Of a stretch of DNA of 64,000 nucleotides, positions 36,508 through 44,732 are shown piece by piece. A model generated the notes under the pieces. That model made no database searches. It saw nothing but the letters and a program-made list of their open reading frames with translations, and was not told the DNA's origin. A program made the translations under genes and the position numbers. The first letter of the stretch is position 1. Each line of letters opens with the position of its first letter. The stretch spans positions 62,001 through 126,000 of the forward strand of contig NZ_JACHDA010000008.1 in NCBI RefSeq assembly GCF_014207235.1, read 5' to 3'. This stretch comes from Sphingopyxis sp. JAI128. GTDB taxonomy: Bacteria; Pseudomonadota; Alphaproteobacteria; Sphingomonadales; Sphingomonadaceae.

Positions 36508-37167
36508 CTAAGACGCCGTAAAATCCTCGGCGCGCAACGACTTTACCAGCTGGACGAAGGATTTCTTGGCAAGTGTTTTGAGGATCGGCATCTGGGCGAC
36601 CCACGGCTTTTGATAGCCAGCGAAGACCGTCATGCCTTCCATCGAGCCGGATATGAACAACGCCAATATCTCGCGCTGGTCGCTCGGCAGCTCGGGATTG
36701 ATCTCCCCGATCAGTTCGCTGAGCGACACGCGCGCGCGATCGTAAAGCTCGCTCATCCGGTCGTGAATGAACGGGTCATGGTTCGCCATCGCCCACAGTT
36801 CGGGGAAGAAGCGCGTCGTCTTCTTGGTCGTGATGTCCTCGAGAACCAGCATGACCAGATTCTCGAGTCGCGCCTCGGCGCTCGCGCCCGGTTCGTGAAT
36901 GATCTCGTCGAACGATTCCTCGTAACTGCTGATCACCGCGTTGAGCAGTTCGCGGATCAGTTCCTCCTTCGACCGGAAATAATAGTTGAGGTTCCCGACA
37001 TTCATTCCCGATTCGGCGGCGATCCGCCGAAGCGTCAGGGCCGCCGACCCATGGTTCACGAGCAGCGACAGCGCCGAGCGGAGAATATGTTCGAACCCGT
37101 CCTGGCCGCGCGCATAGCCCCCCGGCCGCGGGGTGATCTTCAGGTCCGGCACAATGAAATTCGTCAA
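36508..37167 (-). CDS. TetR-family regulator of the amine dehydrogenase operon
   Basis: Predicted repressor of 219 residues, divergent from the amine dehydrogenase operon. The DNA-binding region is clear: ILRSALSLLVNHGSAALTLR, then RIAAESGMNVGNLNYYFRSK. The C-terminal part is TetR_C-like and helical. The 150-base divergent region holds repeated AATTTTGAC/GTCAAAATT boxes, one of them over the TetR gene start itself, suggesting autoregulation and control of the operon. The inducer would logically be the amine, aldehyde or acid of the pathway; this is inference from context. Confidence 0.9.
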   Translation of the reverse strand: MTNFIVPDLKITPRPGGYARGQDGFEHILRSALSLLVNHGSAALTLRRIAAESGMNVGNLNYYFRSKEELIRELLNAVISSYEESFDEIIHEPGASAEARLENLVMLVLEDITTKKTTRFFPELWAMANHDPFIHDRMSELYDRARVSLSELIGEINPELPSDQREILALFISGSMEGMTVFAGYQKPWVAQMPILKTLAKKSFVQLVKSLRAEDFTAS

Positions 37168-37224
37168 AATTCAGCATCCTTCGCGGTCTAGGTAACCGCG
37201 TTGGCGACCTTGGACAAGTGCCCT

Positions 37225-37264
37225 AATTTTGACGCTTGACTAAAATTGGACGAGCGATCAATAT
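37225..37264 (+). promoter_or_regulatory. Promoter and operator candidate of the amine dehydrogenase operon
   Basis: TTGACT (37236-37241) and CAATAT (37259-37264) are separated by exactly 17 bases, a sigma70-like pair. AATTTTGAC (37225-37233) and GACTAAAATT (37238-37247) form an imperfect inverted repeat overlapping the -35. A further GTCAAAATT at 37163-37171 covers the start codon region of the divergent TetR gene. This layout is typical of repressor control. Confidence 0.5.
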
Positions 37265-37317
37265 CAGCTCGAATCGGCCGTCAGAGCCCGTTGTCAGCAC
37301 GAACGAGGGAGTGCGGG

Positions 37318-38484
37318 ATGCAGAGCATTCTGAGAGGGGCGGCGTTTGCCGCGTTGATGTGGTCGGCCGGAGCGGCGGGCGCGGCCGAGTATCCGCAGCC
37401 ATTGCCCGAAGAGCCGGTTCCGACCGTCACCGAATTGCCCGAACGCTATCCCGCGAGTTGGGTCTTCGTGCACGACCTGCATTTCAACAGCCTGCCCGAC
37501 GGGCGCGCGGCGCTGGTCGATGTTGGAGCGGAAAGCCATCATTTGCGCGGCCAGATTCCCGTGGCGCAGTTCGGCAACATCTTGCCTTCGACGACGCGCG
37601 GCGAAATCTATGTCGGCGAAACCTTCTATTCGCGGCTGACCCGCGGCGAACGCACCGACGTCATCACCATCTGGGACACGAAGACCCTGGCGCCGAAGGG
37701 CGAGATTGTCCTGCCCGGCGGCAAGCGCGGGCTGTTCGTCACGCTGCGCAACAGCCTGCAACTCACCAATGACGAGAAATGGGCGCTGGTGTTCAACTTC
37801 ACCCCCGGATCGTCGGTGACGGTGGTCGACCTCGACGGCCGCAAGATCCTGTCAGACATCGACCTGCCGGGCTGCTCGCTCGTCTATCCGACCGGGGCGC
37901 GCGGCTTCACCTCGCTCTGCGCCGACGGCACAATGACGAGCATCACGCTCGACGCGGCGGGCAAGCCCGGGGCCTCCGTGACGAGCGAGGCGTTCAACGA
38001 TATCGACGACGATCCGCTGTTCATGACCCCCGCGATGGTCGGGCGCACCGGCTGGTTCGTCAGCTTCAAGGGCAATCTGCGCGCCATCGACTTTTCGGGC
38101 GCTGCGGCAAAGGATCTCGACAGCTTCGCCATTCCGGCGCAGGCGGGCCGTGACCCCGAATGGCGCCCCGGCGGCTGGCAGGTGATCTCGGCCGACCGCG
38201 CCGGCCTCCTCTATGTGCTGATGAACCCCAAAGGCGGCGAAGGGTCGCACAAGGATGGCGGCACCGAAGCCTGGGTGATCGACCCCAAGGCCAAAACTCT
38301 CGTCCGGCGGATCGCGCTCAAGAATCACAGCGTCTCGATCGAGGCGACGCAGCAGGAAACGCCATTGCTGGTCGCGTCACGCTCCGACGGCTCGCTGGAC
38401 GTTTATGACGCGGCGACCGGCGCGTTCGTCCGCACGGTGGCGCGGGTTGCGCACGATCCGATGACGATGACGGCAGCCCGCTGA
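37318..38484 (+). CDS. mauB: TTQ amine dehydrogenase, large subunit
   Basis: Periplasmic beta-propeller (heavy) subunit of a quinoprotein amine dehydrogenase, 388 residues, the size of MauB/AauB. A signal peptide ends near AAGAAEYPQ. Diagnostic stretches include WVFVHDLHFNSLPDG, RGEIYVGETFYSRLTRGER, IWDTKTLAPKGEIVLPGGKR, WALVFNFTPGSSVTVVDL and DPEWRPGGWQVIS. The start has GAGGGAG upstream. It oxidises a primary amine to aldehyde and ammonia together with the small subunit encoded three genes later, passing electrons to a cytochrome or copper protein. It could be methylamine-type (Mau) or aralkylamine-type (Aau); the context favours a larger amine. The symbol mauB is used in the family sense. 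Confidence 0.9.
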   Translation: MQSILRGAAFAALMWSAGAAGAAEYPQPLPEEPVPTVTELPERYPASWVFVHDLHFNSLPDGRAALVDVGAESHHLRGQIPVAQFGNILPSTTRGEIYVGETFYSRLTRGERTDVITIWDTKTLAPKGEIVLPGGKRGLFVTLRNSLQLTNDEKWALVFNFTPGSSVTVVDLDGRKILSDIDLPGCSLVYPTGARGFTSLCADGTMTSITLDAAGKPGASVTSEAFNDIDDDPLFMTPAMVGRTGWFVSFKGNLRAIDFSGAAAKDLDSFAIPAQAGRDPEWRPGGWQVISADRAGLLYVLMNPKGGEGSHKDGGTEAWVIDPKAKTLVRRIALKNHSVSIEATQQETPLLVASRSDGSLDVYDAATGAFVRTVARVAHDPMTMTAAR

Positions 38485-39005
38485 TGCCTGTGATCGCATC
38501 CGCCCTCACGCTGTTTCTCGCGCTGGTTCTCGCCATTGCGGCGGCGCACAAGCTCGCCGAACGGACGCGGCTGGCCGCGGCGACCGCCGGACTGCTCCGT
38601 CTCGCCCCTGCCATTGCCGCGCCGGTGACAATGGCGGCGGCCGCCGTCGAGTTCGCCGCTGCGCTCGCCCTGTTTTTTCCGGCGTCGCGCGTCGCAGGCG
38701 CGCTGCTCGCGGCCCTCGTCTGGGCCGGATATGGCGCCGCGCTGATCGCCGCGCGGCGCCGCGGCGACGGCGGCCTCGATTGCGGCTGCGATTTCGGTAG
38801 GCGGCGGAGCGGCATCGGCCGCTTTGCCATCGCGCGCCCGCTGGCGCTCGCCCTCGCCGCGCTTGCACTCATTCCCCTCTCTCCCGCCGGGGGCGGCGGT
38901 ATCGACGTCCAGTCGGTTTTCGCCGCCCTCGCCTTTGTCGCGCTGCTCTTTGCCGCCGGCGAAATCGCCCATCTTCCCGCCACGCGCCGGAGTGCTGCCC
39001 GATGA
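38484..39005 (+). CDS. mauE: Methylamine utilisation protein MauE
   Basis: Inner-membrane protein of 173 residues with four or five hydrophobic helices and a cytoplasm- or periplasm-facing DCGCDFG motif around residue 99. MauE is needed in known systems, together with MauD, for the correct disulfide pattern of the TTQ small subunit; it resembles the membrane part of DsbD/DoxX-like proteins. The gene starts at the TGATG junction with mauB and its stop overlaps mauD (ATGA). The position between the large subunit and mauD is the conserved B-E-D-A order of mau and aau clusters. Confidence 0.88.
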   Translation: MPVIASALTLFLALVLAIAAAHKLAERTRLAAATAGLLRLAPAIAAPVTMAAAAVEFAAALALFFPASRVAGALLAALVWAGYGAALIAARRRGDGGLDCGCDFGRRRSGIGRFAIARPLALALAALALIPLSPAGGGGIDVQSVFAALAFVALLFAAGEIAHLPATRRSAAR

Positions 39006-39592
39006 CCGGATTTTTCCTCGCCTCGCAAATCCTGCTGTGGATCGCCGTCGCCATTCTGGGGGTGCTCGTCGCCGCGCTCGCGCGGCAGGTCGGGGTCCTG
39101 CACGAACGCATCGCACCCGCCGGCGCACTGACGCTGCATCAAAAGGTCAATGTCGGCGACAAGGCGCCCGAAATGACGCTACGGACATTGGAGGGAAAAG
39201 AGGTCGCGATCGGCGGCAAGCGCGCGCGCCGCGGCCAGATGATCTTCTTCCTCTCGCCCGACTGTCCGGTGTGCAAGACATTGCTGCCGGTCGTCCGCTC
39301 GGCGAGCGGGGCCGAGAGCGGCTGGCTCGACGTCGTGCTCGCCAGCGACGGCGACGCGGCGGCGCATCGCCGGCTGGTGATGGCCGAGGGGCTCGCGGGC
39401 TTCGACTATGTCTTGTCCGAAGAGCTCGGCCGGGCGCTCGGCGTCTCGAAGCTGCCCTATGCGGTGCTGATCGACGAGGAAGGCCGCATCGCGTCGCTCG
39501 GCCTCGTCAACAATCGCGAGCATCTGGAAAGCCTGTTCGAGGCCAAGGAGCGCCGCGTCGCATCGATCCAGGAATATCTCGCGCGCGGCTGA
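39002..39592 (+). CDS. mauD: Methylamine utilisation protein MauD, thioredoxin-like
   Basis: Membrane-anchored periplasmic thiol-disulfide protein of 196 residues. One N-terminal transmembrane helix (about 5-28) is followed by a thioredoxin-like domain (VNVGDKAPEMTLRTLEGKEV) with the redox motif CPVC at Cys88-Cys91 and a late LPYAVLIDEEGRI cis-proline-type segment. In the classical system MauD helps form or isomerise the six disulfides of the small subunit, and mutants lose that subunit. Overlaps mauE by four bases; 31 bases separate it from mauA. Confidence 0.92.
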   Translation: MTGFFLASQILLWIAVAILGVLVAALARQVGVLHERIAPAGALTLHQKVNVGDKAPEMTLRTLEGKEVAIGGKRARRGQMIFFLSPDCPVCKTLLPVVRSASGAESGWLDVVLASDGDAAAHRRLVMAEGLAGFDYVLSEELGRALGVSKLPYAVLIDEEGRIASLGLVNNREHLESLFEAKERRVASIQEYLARG

Positions 39593-39623
39593 TCCCGCAC
39601 ACCGCGACAAGAAGGGGACGGAT

Positions 39624-40184
39624 ATGTCGGGACTGGACAAATTTTCGGAGAAAGTGACCCGCCGGGTTGCGCGCGCGACGTCGCGGCGCAGCCTGCTGAC
39701 GCTGATCGGCGGCGCGCTGACCGGCGCGGCGGTGATCCCGGTGCTGCCGGTGTCGCGCGCGCAGGCGCAAGGACACGGCCATGGCGGCGGCGGCGATCCG
39801 ATCGCGCCGCAACCGACGGGCAATCCGCAGGATCCCGGCGACCAGACACAATGTGACTATTGGCGTTATTGCGCGATCGACGGCTTTTTATGCAGTTGCT
39901 GCGGCGGCACCGCGAGCAGTTGCCCGCCGGGAACCGAAATGTCGCCGATCACGTGGATCGGCACCTGTCACAACCCGGCCGACAATCGCGCCTATATCAT
40001 CAGCTATAACGATTGCTGCGGCAAATCCTCGTGCGGGCGGTGCCTGTGCAACCGCAACGAGCGCGACCGGCCGATGGTGCGCCCGCAAGCGAACAACGAC
40101 ATCAACTGGTGCCTCGGGACCGAGAGTGCGATCTATAATTGCTCGACCGCGGTGATCCTCGGCGTCGCGCTGGACCAGCAATGA
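39624..40184 (+). CDS. mauA: TTQ amine dehydrogenase, small (catalytic) subunit
   Basis: Catalytic subunit of 186 residues carrying the protein-derived cofactor TTQ. A long leader with a twin-arginine-like SRRSLLTLIGG (residues 20-30) ends near SRAQAQG, as in known MauA. Trp111 and Trp162 are 51 residues apart, exactly the spacing of the TTQ pair (Trp57/Trp108 in methylamine dehydrogenase, 109/160 in the aromatic enzyme). Asp130 matches the catalytic base (Trp+19) and Asp86 the residue needed for TTQ formation (Trp-25). The mature part has 14 cysteines, two more than the twelve of the classical enzyme as I remember it. It is preceded by an AAGAAGGGGACGG-type ribosome-binding region. Confidence 0.95.
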   Translation: MSGLDKFSEKVTRRVARATSRRSLLTLIGGALTGAAVIPVLPVSRAQAQGHGHGGGGDPIAPQPTGNPQDPGDQTQCDYWRYCAIDGFLCSCCGGTASSCPPGTEMSPITWIGTCHNPADNRAYIISYNDCCGKSSCGRCLCNRNERDRPMVRPQANNDINWCLGTESAIYNCSTAVILGVALDQQ

Positions 40185-40612
40185 TGCGGGGGCTTGTGAT
40201 CCTTGCCGCGTTGGGCGGACTGGCAACCGCAGTGCCCGCTGGTGCGCAGGACGGCGCGACCATCTATAAGCGCTGCGCCGCGTGCCACCTGGCCAATGGC
40301 GCCGGGGTTCCGGGTGCCTTTCCGCCGTTGAAGAACGATGTCCGCAAGCTGGCGGCAACCCCCGCCGGGCGCCGCTATCTCGCGCTGGTCGTGATACGCG
40401 GTGTATCGGGACCGATCACCGTCGAAGGCAAGACCTATCGCGGGATGATGCCCGCGCAGGCGGGGCTGAACGACGCACAGGTGGCCGCGGTGCTCAACCA
40501 TGTGGTGCGCGGCGGATCGGCGAAAGCCTTCACGCCGAAAGAGATTGCGGGATATCGGGCGGGCAGCGCGGCGCTCAATTCAGCCGCCGTCGGACGGTTG
40601 CAGCCGAAATGA
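40181..40612 (+). CDS. Periplasmic monohaem cytochrome c
   Basis: Class I-like cytochrome c of 143 residues with a signal peptide (MMRGLVILAALGGL to about Ala22), one haem site CAACH at residues 32-36 and a probable axial methionine at 89 or 90 in GMMPAQAG. It is translationally coupled to mauA (ATGATG), so it is the best candidate for the immediate electron acceptor of the amine dehydrogenase in place of amicyanin or azurin. A small cytochrome c downstream of aauBEDA is also known in Alcaligenes. Confidence 0.9.
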   Translation: MMRGLVILAALGGLATAVPAGAQDGATIYKRCAACHLANGAGVPGAFPPLKNDVRKLAATPAGRRYLALVVIRGVSGPITVEGKTYRGMMPAQAGLNDAQVAAVLNHVVRGGSAKAFTPKEIAGYRAGSAALNSAAVGRLQPK

Positions 40613-41094
40613 AATGGCTGGCCGCTTCCGCGCTGATCGTGGCGACCGGAACGGCCGTTGTCACCCCGGCGTGGAGCGGGAACGAGGCCATTCCGGGCGT
40701 CGAAAATGCGGCGCGCGCGCGGCAGAACTGGATATTGTCGTGCCAGGGCTGCCACCGCGCCGACGCGACCGGAACCCCGCAAACGACGCCGACAATGGCG
40801 GGTTTCGTCGCACGCTTCCTGGAGGTGCCGGGCGGGCGCGAATATCTGGTGCAGGTGCCGGGTGTCGCGACGGCGGCGCTGTCCGACGCCGACCTGGCCG
40901 AAGTGGTGAACTGGTCGCTCGTGCGCTTCGACGCTGCGAACCTTCCGGCGGACTTCAAGCCCTACACTCCCGTCGAGGTCGGGCGGCTGCGGCTGAAGCC
41001 GCTGCGCGCGGAAGCGATGACGATACGCGCGGGCATGATCGCCCGCATGGCGCAGGACGATAACGGAAATAGGAACAGGGGAGGATTTCGATGA
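40609..41094 (+). CDS. Second periplasmic monohaem cytochrome c-like protein
   Basis: A 161-residue exported protein with a signal peptide (MKWLAASALIVATG) and one haem-binding motif CQGCH at residues 45-49; Met63 in TPTMAGF is a possible axial ligand. The C-terminal half (LSDADLAEVVNWSLVRFD, then a basic helix) is not a standard class I fold, and I do not recognise its subfamily. It overlaps the first cytochrome gene by ATGA and the TonB receptor start by ATGA. Together the two single-haem proteins could relay electrons to the oxidase, or stand in for the missing dihaem MauG; the second idea is speculation. Confidence 0.8.
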   Translation: MKWLAASALIVATGTAVVTPAWSGNEAIPGVENAARARQNWILSCQGCHRADATGTPQTTPTMAGFVARFLEVPGGREYLVQVPGVATAALSDADLAEVVNWSLVRFDAANLPADFKPYTPVEVGRLRLKPLRAEAMTIRAGMIARMAQDDNGNRNRGGFR

Positions 41095-43310
41095 CCAAGG
41101 GAATGATGCGGCGTGCCGCCCGTTCGACGCTCGCGCTGCTGCTGGCGGGCGTGTCGATGCCGGCACTGGCGCAGGAAAGCACCGCCGAAACCGCCGACGC
41201 CGAAACGGTCGACGGAACCGACATCGTCGTCACCGCGCAGAAGCGGTCCGAGCGCCTGCAGGATGTTCCGATCGCAGTCAGCGCGATCGGCGGCGACTCG
41301 CTCGAACGGCAGCGGGTAACGCAGGCCGACGAGCTGGCCGGCAAGATCGTCAACCTGCAGCTCACCTCGACCGTCGGCGACAACACCCCGATCTTCGCGC
41401 TGCGCGGCGTGTCGATGTCGGATTACAGCCTGAACCAGGCGAGCCCCGTCGCGACCTATTATGACGAAGTCTACAAGGGCAATTTCGCTTTCCTTGGCGT
41501 CGCGATGTACGACCTCGAACGCGTCGAGGTCCTGCGCGGGCCGCAGGGAACGCTCTATGGGAAAAACACGACCGGCGGCGCAGTCAATTTGATCAGCCGC
41601 ACGCCCGTGCTCGGCGACACCGAGGGATATCTGAACCTCGGTTATGGCAATTACGACCGCTATGAGGCCAATGGCGCCGTGAGCGTGCCGCTTGGCGAGA
41701 CGCTGGCGGCGCGCGTCGCCTTCACCTTTGCGCGCGCCGATGGCTGGTTCAAGAACCAGCTACCGGGCGAACCCGACCTTGCGAGCGTGCGCGAATATGG
41801 CGTCCGCGGCAGTCTGCTCTTCGAACCGAGCGCCGGTGCGCGCTTCGTCCTGCGTGCGTCGACCAGCTATCAGAACCCGCGTAATTACGGCATTTATGCC
41901 CAGCCCGAAGCGTTGAACCGGCCGGGTCTGGGCCGCCGCGAGATCGAGGCCAACGTCACCGAGCGCCGCCGTGCGCGGACCTGGTCGGTATCGCTGACCG
42001 GAACGGTCGATCTGGGCGATACGCTCGCGATCACCAGCGTCACATCCTGGGACAAGGGGCGGCTGAACTTTTATGAGGATACCGACGGGACGGCGGGCGA
42101 GCTGCTCGAAATCCCCTATACCGACCGGGCGACCCAATTCGCGCAGGACCTGCGCCTGACGAGCGACTTCGGCGGCCCGTTCAACTTCATCCTCGGCGCC
42201 TATTTCAATCGCGAGAAGGTCTATAACGAAACGACCTTCGAAATCGGCAAGGATATCGATGTCGACGGCAATGGCGTGATCGACGTCGATGACTGCGCGG
42301 CCGGCCTTCCGCTCGCCTGCCTGTTCCGCAACAGCTTCGACCAGGTCAAGAAAAGCTATGCGCTCTATTCGGACATGAGTTTCGAGGTCAACGACCGGTT
42401 CACGCTGCGCGGAGGCCTTCGCTTCACGCACGACAAGGGCGTCCAGAGCAATTTCGAGTCGAACGCTCTTGGCGTCGACGGCGTTCTGGTAGCAAACCTG
42501 ATCCCCCCGTCGCGGCTGGAATATAGCCAGGAGAATCTGTCAGGAAAGATCGGCGCCGATTACAAGATCAATCCCGATGTAATGGTTTACGGCCATTACA
42601 GCCGCGGCTACCGCGCGCCAAGCTTCAACGCTCAGGCATTCTTCGACCCGTCCGAGCTATCGGTCGCGAAGGCCGAAAAGATCGATGCGTTCGAGCTGGG
42701 GCTGAAGAGCCAGTTCGCCGACCGCCGCGTCACGCTCAACATGGCGGCGTTCCGCTATACCTACAGCAACCAGCAGTTCATCAACATCGATCCCGCGAGC
42801 GCGGCGCAGACGTTGCTGAATATCCCCCGTTCGCGCATCCTGGGCGGCGAGGCCGAACTGACCGTGCGTGCGACCGACATGGTAACGCTGCGCGGCGGGA
42901 TCGGGCTGCTCGACACCAAGATCAAGCGCGGAACCGTCAGCGGCGTGGATGTTGGCGGAAACCGGCTGTCGAACGCGCCGAAACTAACCTTTACAGGCGG
43001 GTTCGACGCAACCGTGATGGATGGCTCGAGCGGCAAGCTCAGCCTTCACGGCGACATCAACTATGCGTCGAACCAATATTTCGAAGTGCTCAACATCGCG
43101 CGGCTACGGCAGGACAGCTATGTCCTCCTCGCCGGGCATATCGATTGGGAATCGGCCGACGGTCGCTGGAACGCATCGATCTGGGGCAAGAATCTCGCCA
43201 ACAAATTCTACTTCACCTCGCGTGTCGACCTGCTCGCGGGCTTCGGTTTCGATTATAACCATGTCGGAACGCCCCGAACCTATGGCGTGACCGTGGGCAT
43301 GAAATTCTGA
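41091..43310 (+). CDS. TonB-dependent receptor of the amine operon
   Basis: Outer-membrane importer of 739 residues encoded in the middle of the amine dehydrogenase operon. Signal peptide (RSTLALLLAGVSMPALAQ), TonB-box-like TDIVVTAQKRSERLQDVPIA, plug motifs RGVSMSDYSLN and VEVLRGPQGTLYGKNTTGG, barrel ending in PRTYGVTVGMKF. The ATG overlaps the cytochrome stop and has GGGGAGGA 6 bases upstream. This RGPQGTLYGKNT type is the common sphingomonad receptor linked to organic substrates, so it may bring in the amine or a precursor. No other mau/aau operon known to me includes a TonB receptor. Confidence 0.93.
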   Translation: MTKGMMRRAARSTLALLLAGVSMPALAQESTAETADAETVDGTDIVVTAQKRSERLQDVPIAVSAIGGDSLERQRVTQADELAGKIVNLQLTSTVGDNTPIFALRGVSMSDYSLNQASPVATYYDEVYKGNFAFLGVAMYDLERVEVLRGPQGTLYGKNTTGGAVNLISRTPVLGDTEGYLNLGYGNYDRYEANGAVSVPLGETLAARVAFTFARADGWFKNQLPGEPDLASVREYGVRGSLLFEPSAGARFVLRASTSYQNPRNYGIYAQPEALNRPGLGRREIEANVTERRRARTWSVSLTGTVDLGDTLAITSVTSWDKGRLNFYEDTDGTAGELLEIPYTDRATQFAQDLRLTSDFGGPFNFILGAYFNREKVYNETTFEIGKDIDVDGNGVIDVDDCAAGLPLACLFRNSFDQVKKSYALYSDMSFEVNDRFTLRGGLRFTHDKGVQSNFESNALGVDGVLVANLIPPSRLEYSQENLSGKIGADYKINPDVMVYGHYSRGYRAPSFNAQAFFDPSELSVAKAEKIDAFELGLKSQFADRRVTLNMAAFRYTYSNQQFINIDPASAAQTLLNIPRSRILGGEAELTVRATDMVTLRGGIGLLDTKIKRGTVSGVDVGGNRLSNAPKLTFTGGFDATVMDGSSGKLSLHGDINYASNQYFEVLNIARLRQDSYVLLAGHIDWESADGRWNASIWGKNLANKFYFTSRVDLLAGFGFDYNHVGTPRTYGVTVGMKF

Positions 43311-43322
43311 ACGGAGAGCGGC

Positions 43323-44732
43323 ATGTCTGACTTTAAGATGCTGATCGGCGGCGAGCTGGTCGAGGGCGATCACACGATGGACGTCGTCAACCCGGCGACC
43401 GAAGAGATTTTCGCGACTGTGGCGCGAGCGTCGGAACGGCAGGCGGACCAAGCGATCGAGGCGGCATCGGCCGCTTTTCCGGGCTGGGCCGAAGTGCCGA
43501 TGGCCGATCGGCAGGCGAAGGTCAGCGCGCTGGCCGATGCGATTGCCGCCAACGCCGACAGGCTGGCACGCGCATTGACTCAGGAACAGGGCAAGCCGCT
43601 CGCCGAGGCGCAGGGCGAGATCGCATGGGCCGAAGGTTATCTGCGGCACTATGCGACCCTCGAGATCGCCGAGCGGACGATTCAGGACGATGCGAGCGGG
43701 CTGATCCAGGTCCGCCGCAGGCCGCTCGGCGTGGTCGCGGGAATCATCGCGTGGAATTTCCCCCTGCTCGTCGCCTGCTGGAAGATCGGGCCGGCAGTGA
43801 TCGCGGGCAACACGATCGTGCTGAAACCCGCGCCGACGACACCGGTTTGCGCGCTGATGCTGGGCGAGCTGTGCCAGGGCATCTTTCCCGCCGGGGTGGT
43901 CAACATCATCACCGATGCCAATGATCTTGGCGGCTACCTCACCGCCGACCCGCGCATCGCCAAGGTCGGCTTCACGGGGTCGACCGCTACGGGCAAGAAG
44001 ATCATGGCGAGCGCCGCCGACGGGCTGAAGCGGCTGACGCTCGAACTCGGCGGCAACGACCCGGGCATCGTACTCGACGACGTCGATGTGCGCGAGGTCG
44101 CTCAGGGTATCTTCAACGCCGCCTTCTTCAATTGCGGACAGGTGTGCCTCGCGATCAAGCGCGCCTATGTCCACGACAGCATCTATGACGCGATGTGCGA
44201 GGAACTGGCCCGGCTCGCCGAGGCAGCGGTCGTCGACGAGGGGCTGGCGCAAGGCGCGCAGATCGGGCCGATCCAGAACAAGGCGCAATATGAGAAGGTG
44301 AAGGCCTTTCTCGAAAGCGCGCGCCGCGACGGGACGATCGTCGCGGGCGGCGAGATCATCGATCGCGCCGGCTATTTTCTGCGCCCGACGATCGTGCGCG
44401 ACGTGACCGACGGCGACCAGATCGTCGACGACGAACAGTTCGGCCCGATTCTGCCGGTGATCCGTTTTTCGGACATCGACGATGTCGTCGCACGCGCCAA
44501 TGCGTCGCCTTACGGTCTCGGCGCGTCGGTCTGGTCGTCCGACGTCGATCGCGCGGTGTCGATCGCGAACCGGATCGAGAGCGGGTCGGTGTGGGTGAAC
44601 CAGCATGTCGCGATCGGACCGCACATTCCGATGGCGGGGGTAAAATCCTCGGGCCTCGGCGTCGAGCAGTCGGAAGAAGGGCTCGCCGAATATACGCAAT
44701 TGTCGGTGATCAACGTGGCGCGCGGCGGATGA
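43323..44732 (+). CDS. NAD(P)-dependent aldehyde dehydrogenase
   Basis: Oxidises an aldehyde to the acid, the natural next step after the amine dehydrogenase. The 469-residue protein has the ALDH superfamily motifs: WNFPLLVACWKIGPA, GFTGSTATGKKI (cofactor loop), LELGGNDPGIV with the general-base glutamate, FFNCGQVCLAIKR with the catalytic cysteine near residue 277, and EQFGPILPV. The ICGQVCLAIKR-like loop is closest to the group of aldehyde dehydrogenases annotated as vanillin or benzaldehyde/aminobutyraldehyde types; the substrate is not certain. It starts 12 bases after the TonB receptor and overlaps the next ligase gene by ATGA. Confidence 0.92.
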   Translation: MSDFKMLIGGELVEGDHTMDVVNPATEEIFATVARASERQADQAIEAASAAFPGWAEVPMADRQAKVSALADAIAANADRLARALTQEQGKPLAEAQGEIAWAEGYLRHYATLEIAERTIQDDASGLIQVRRRPLGVVAGIIAWNFPLLVACWKIGPAVIAGNTIVLKPAPTTPVCALMLGELCQGIFPAGVVNIITDANDLGGYLTADPRIAKVGFTGSTATGKKIMASAADGLKRLTLELGGNDPGIVLDDVDVREVAQGIFNAAFFNCGQVCLAIKRAYVHDSIYDAMCEELARLAEAAVVDEGLAQGAQIGPIQNKAQYEKVKAFLESARRDGTIVAGGEIIDRAGYFLRPTIVRDVTDGDQIVDDEQFGPILPVIRFSDIDDVVARANASPYGLGASVWSSDVDRAVSIANRIESGSVWVNQHVAIGPHIPMAGVKSSGLGVEQSEEGLAEYTQLSVINVARGG

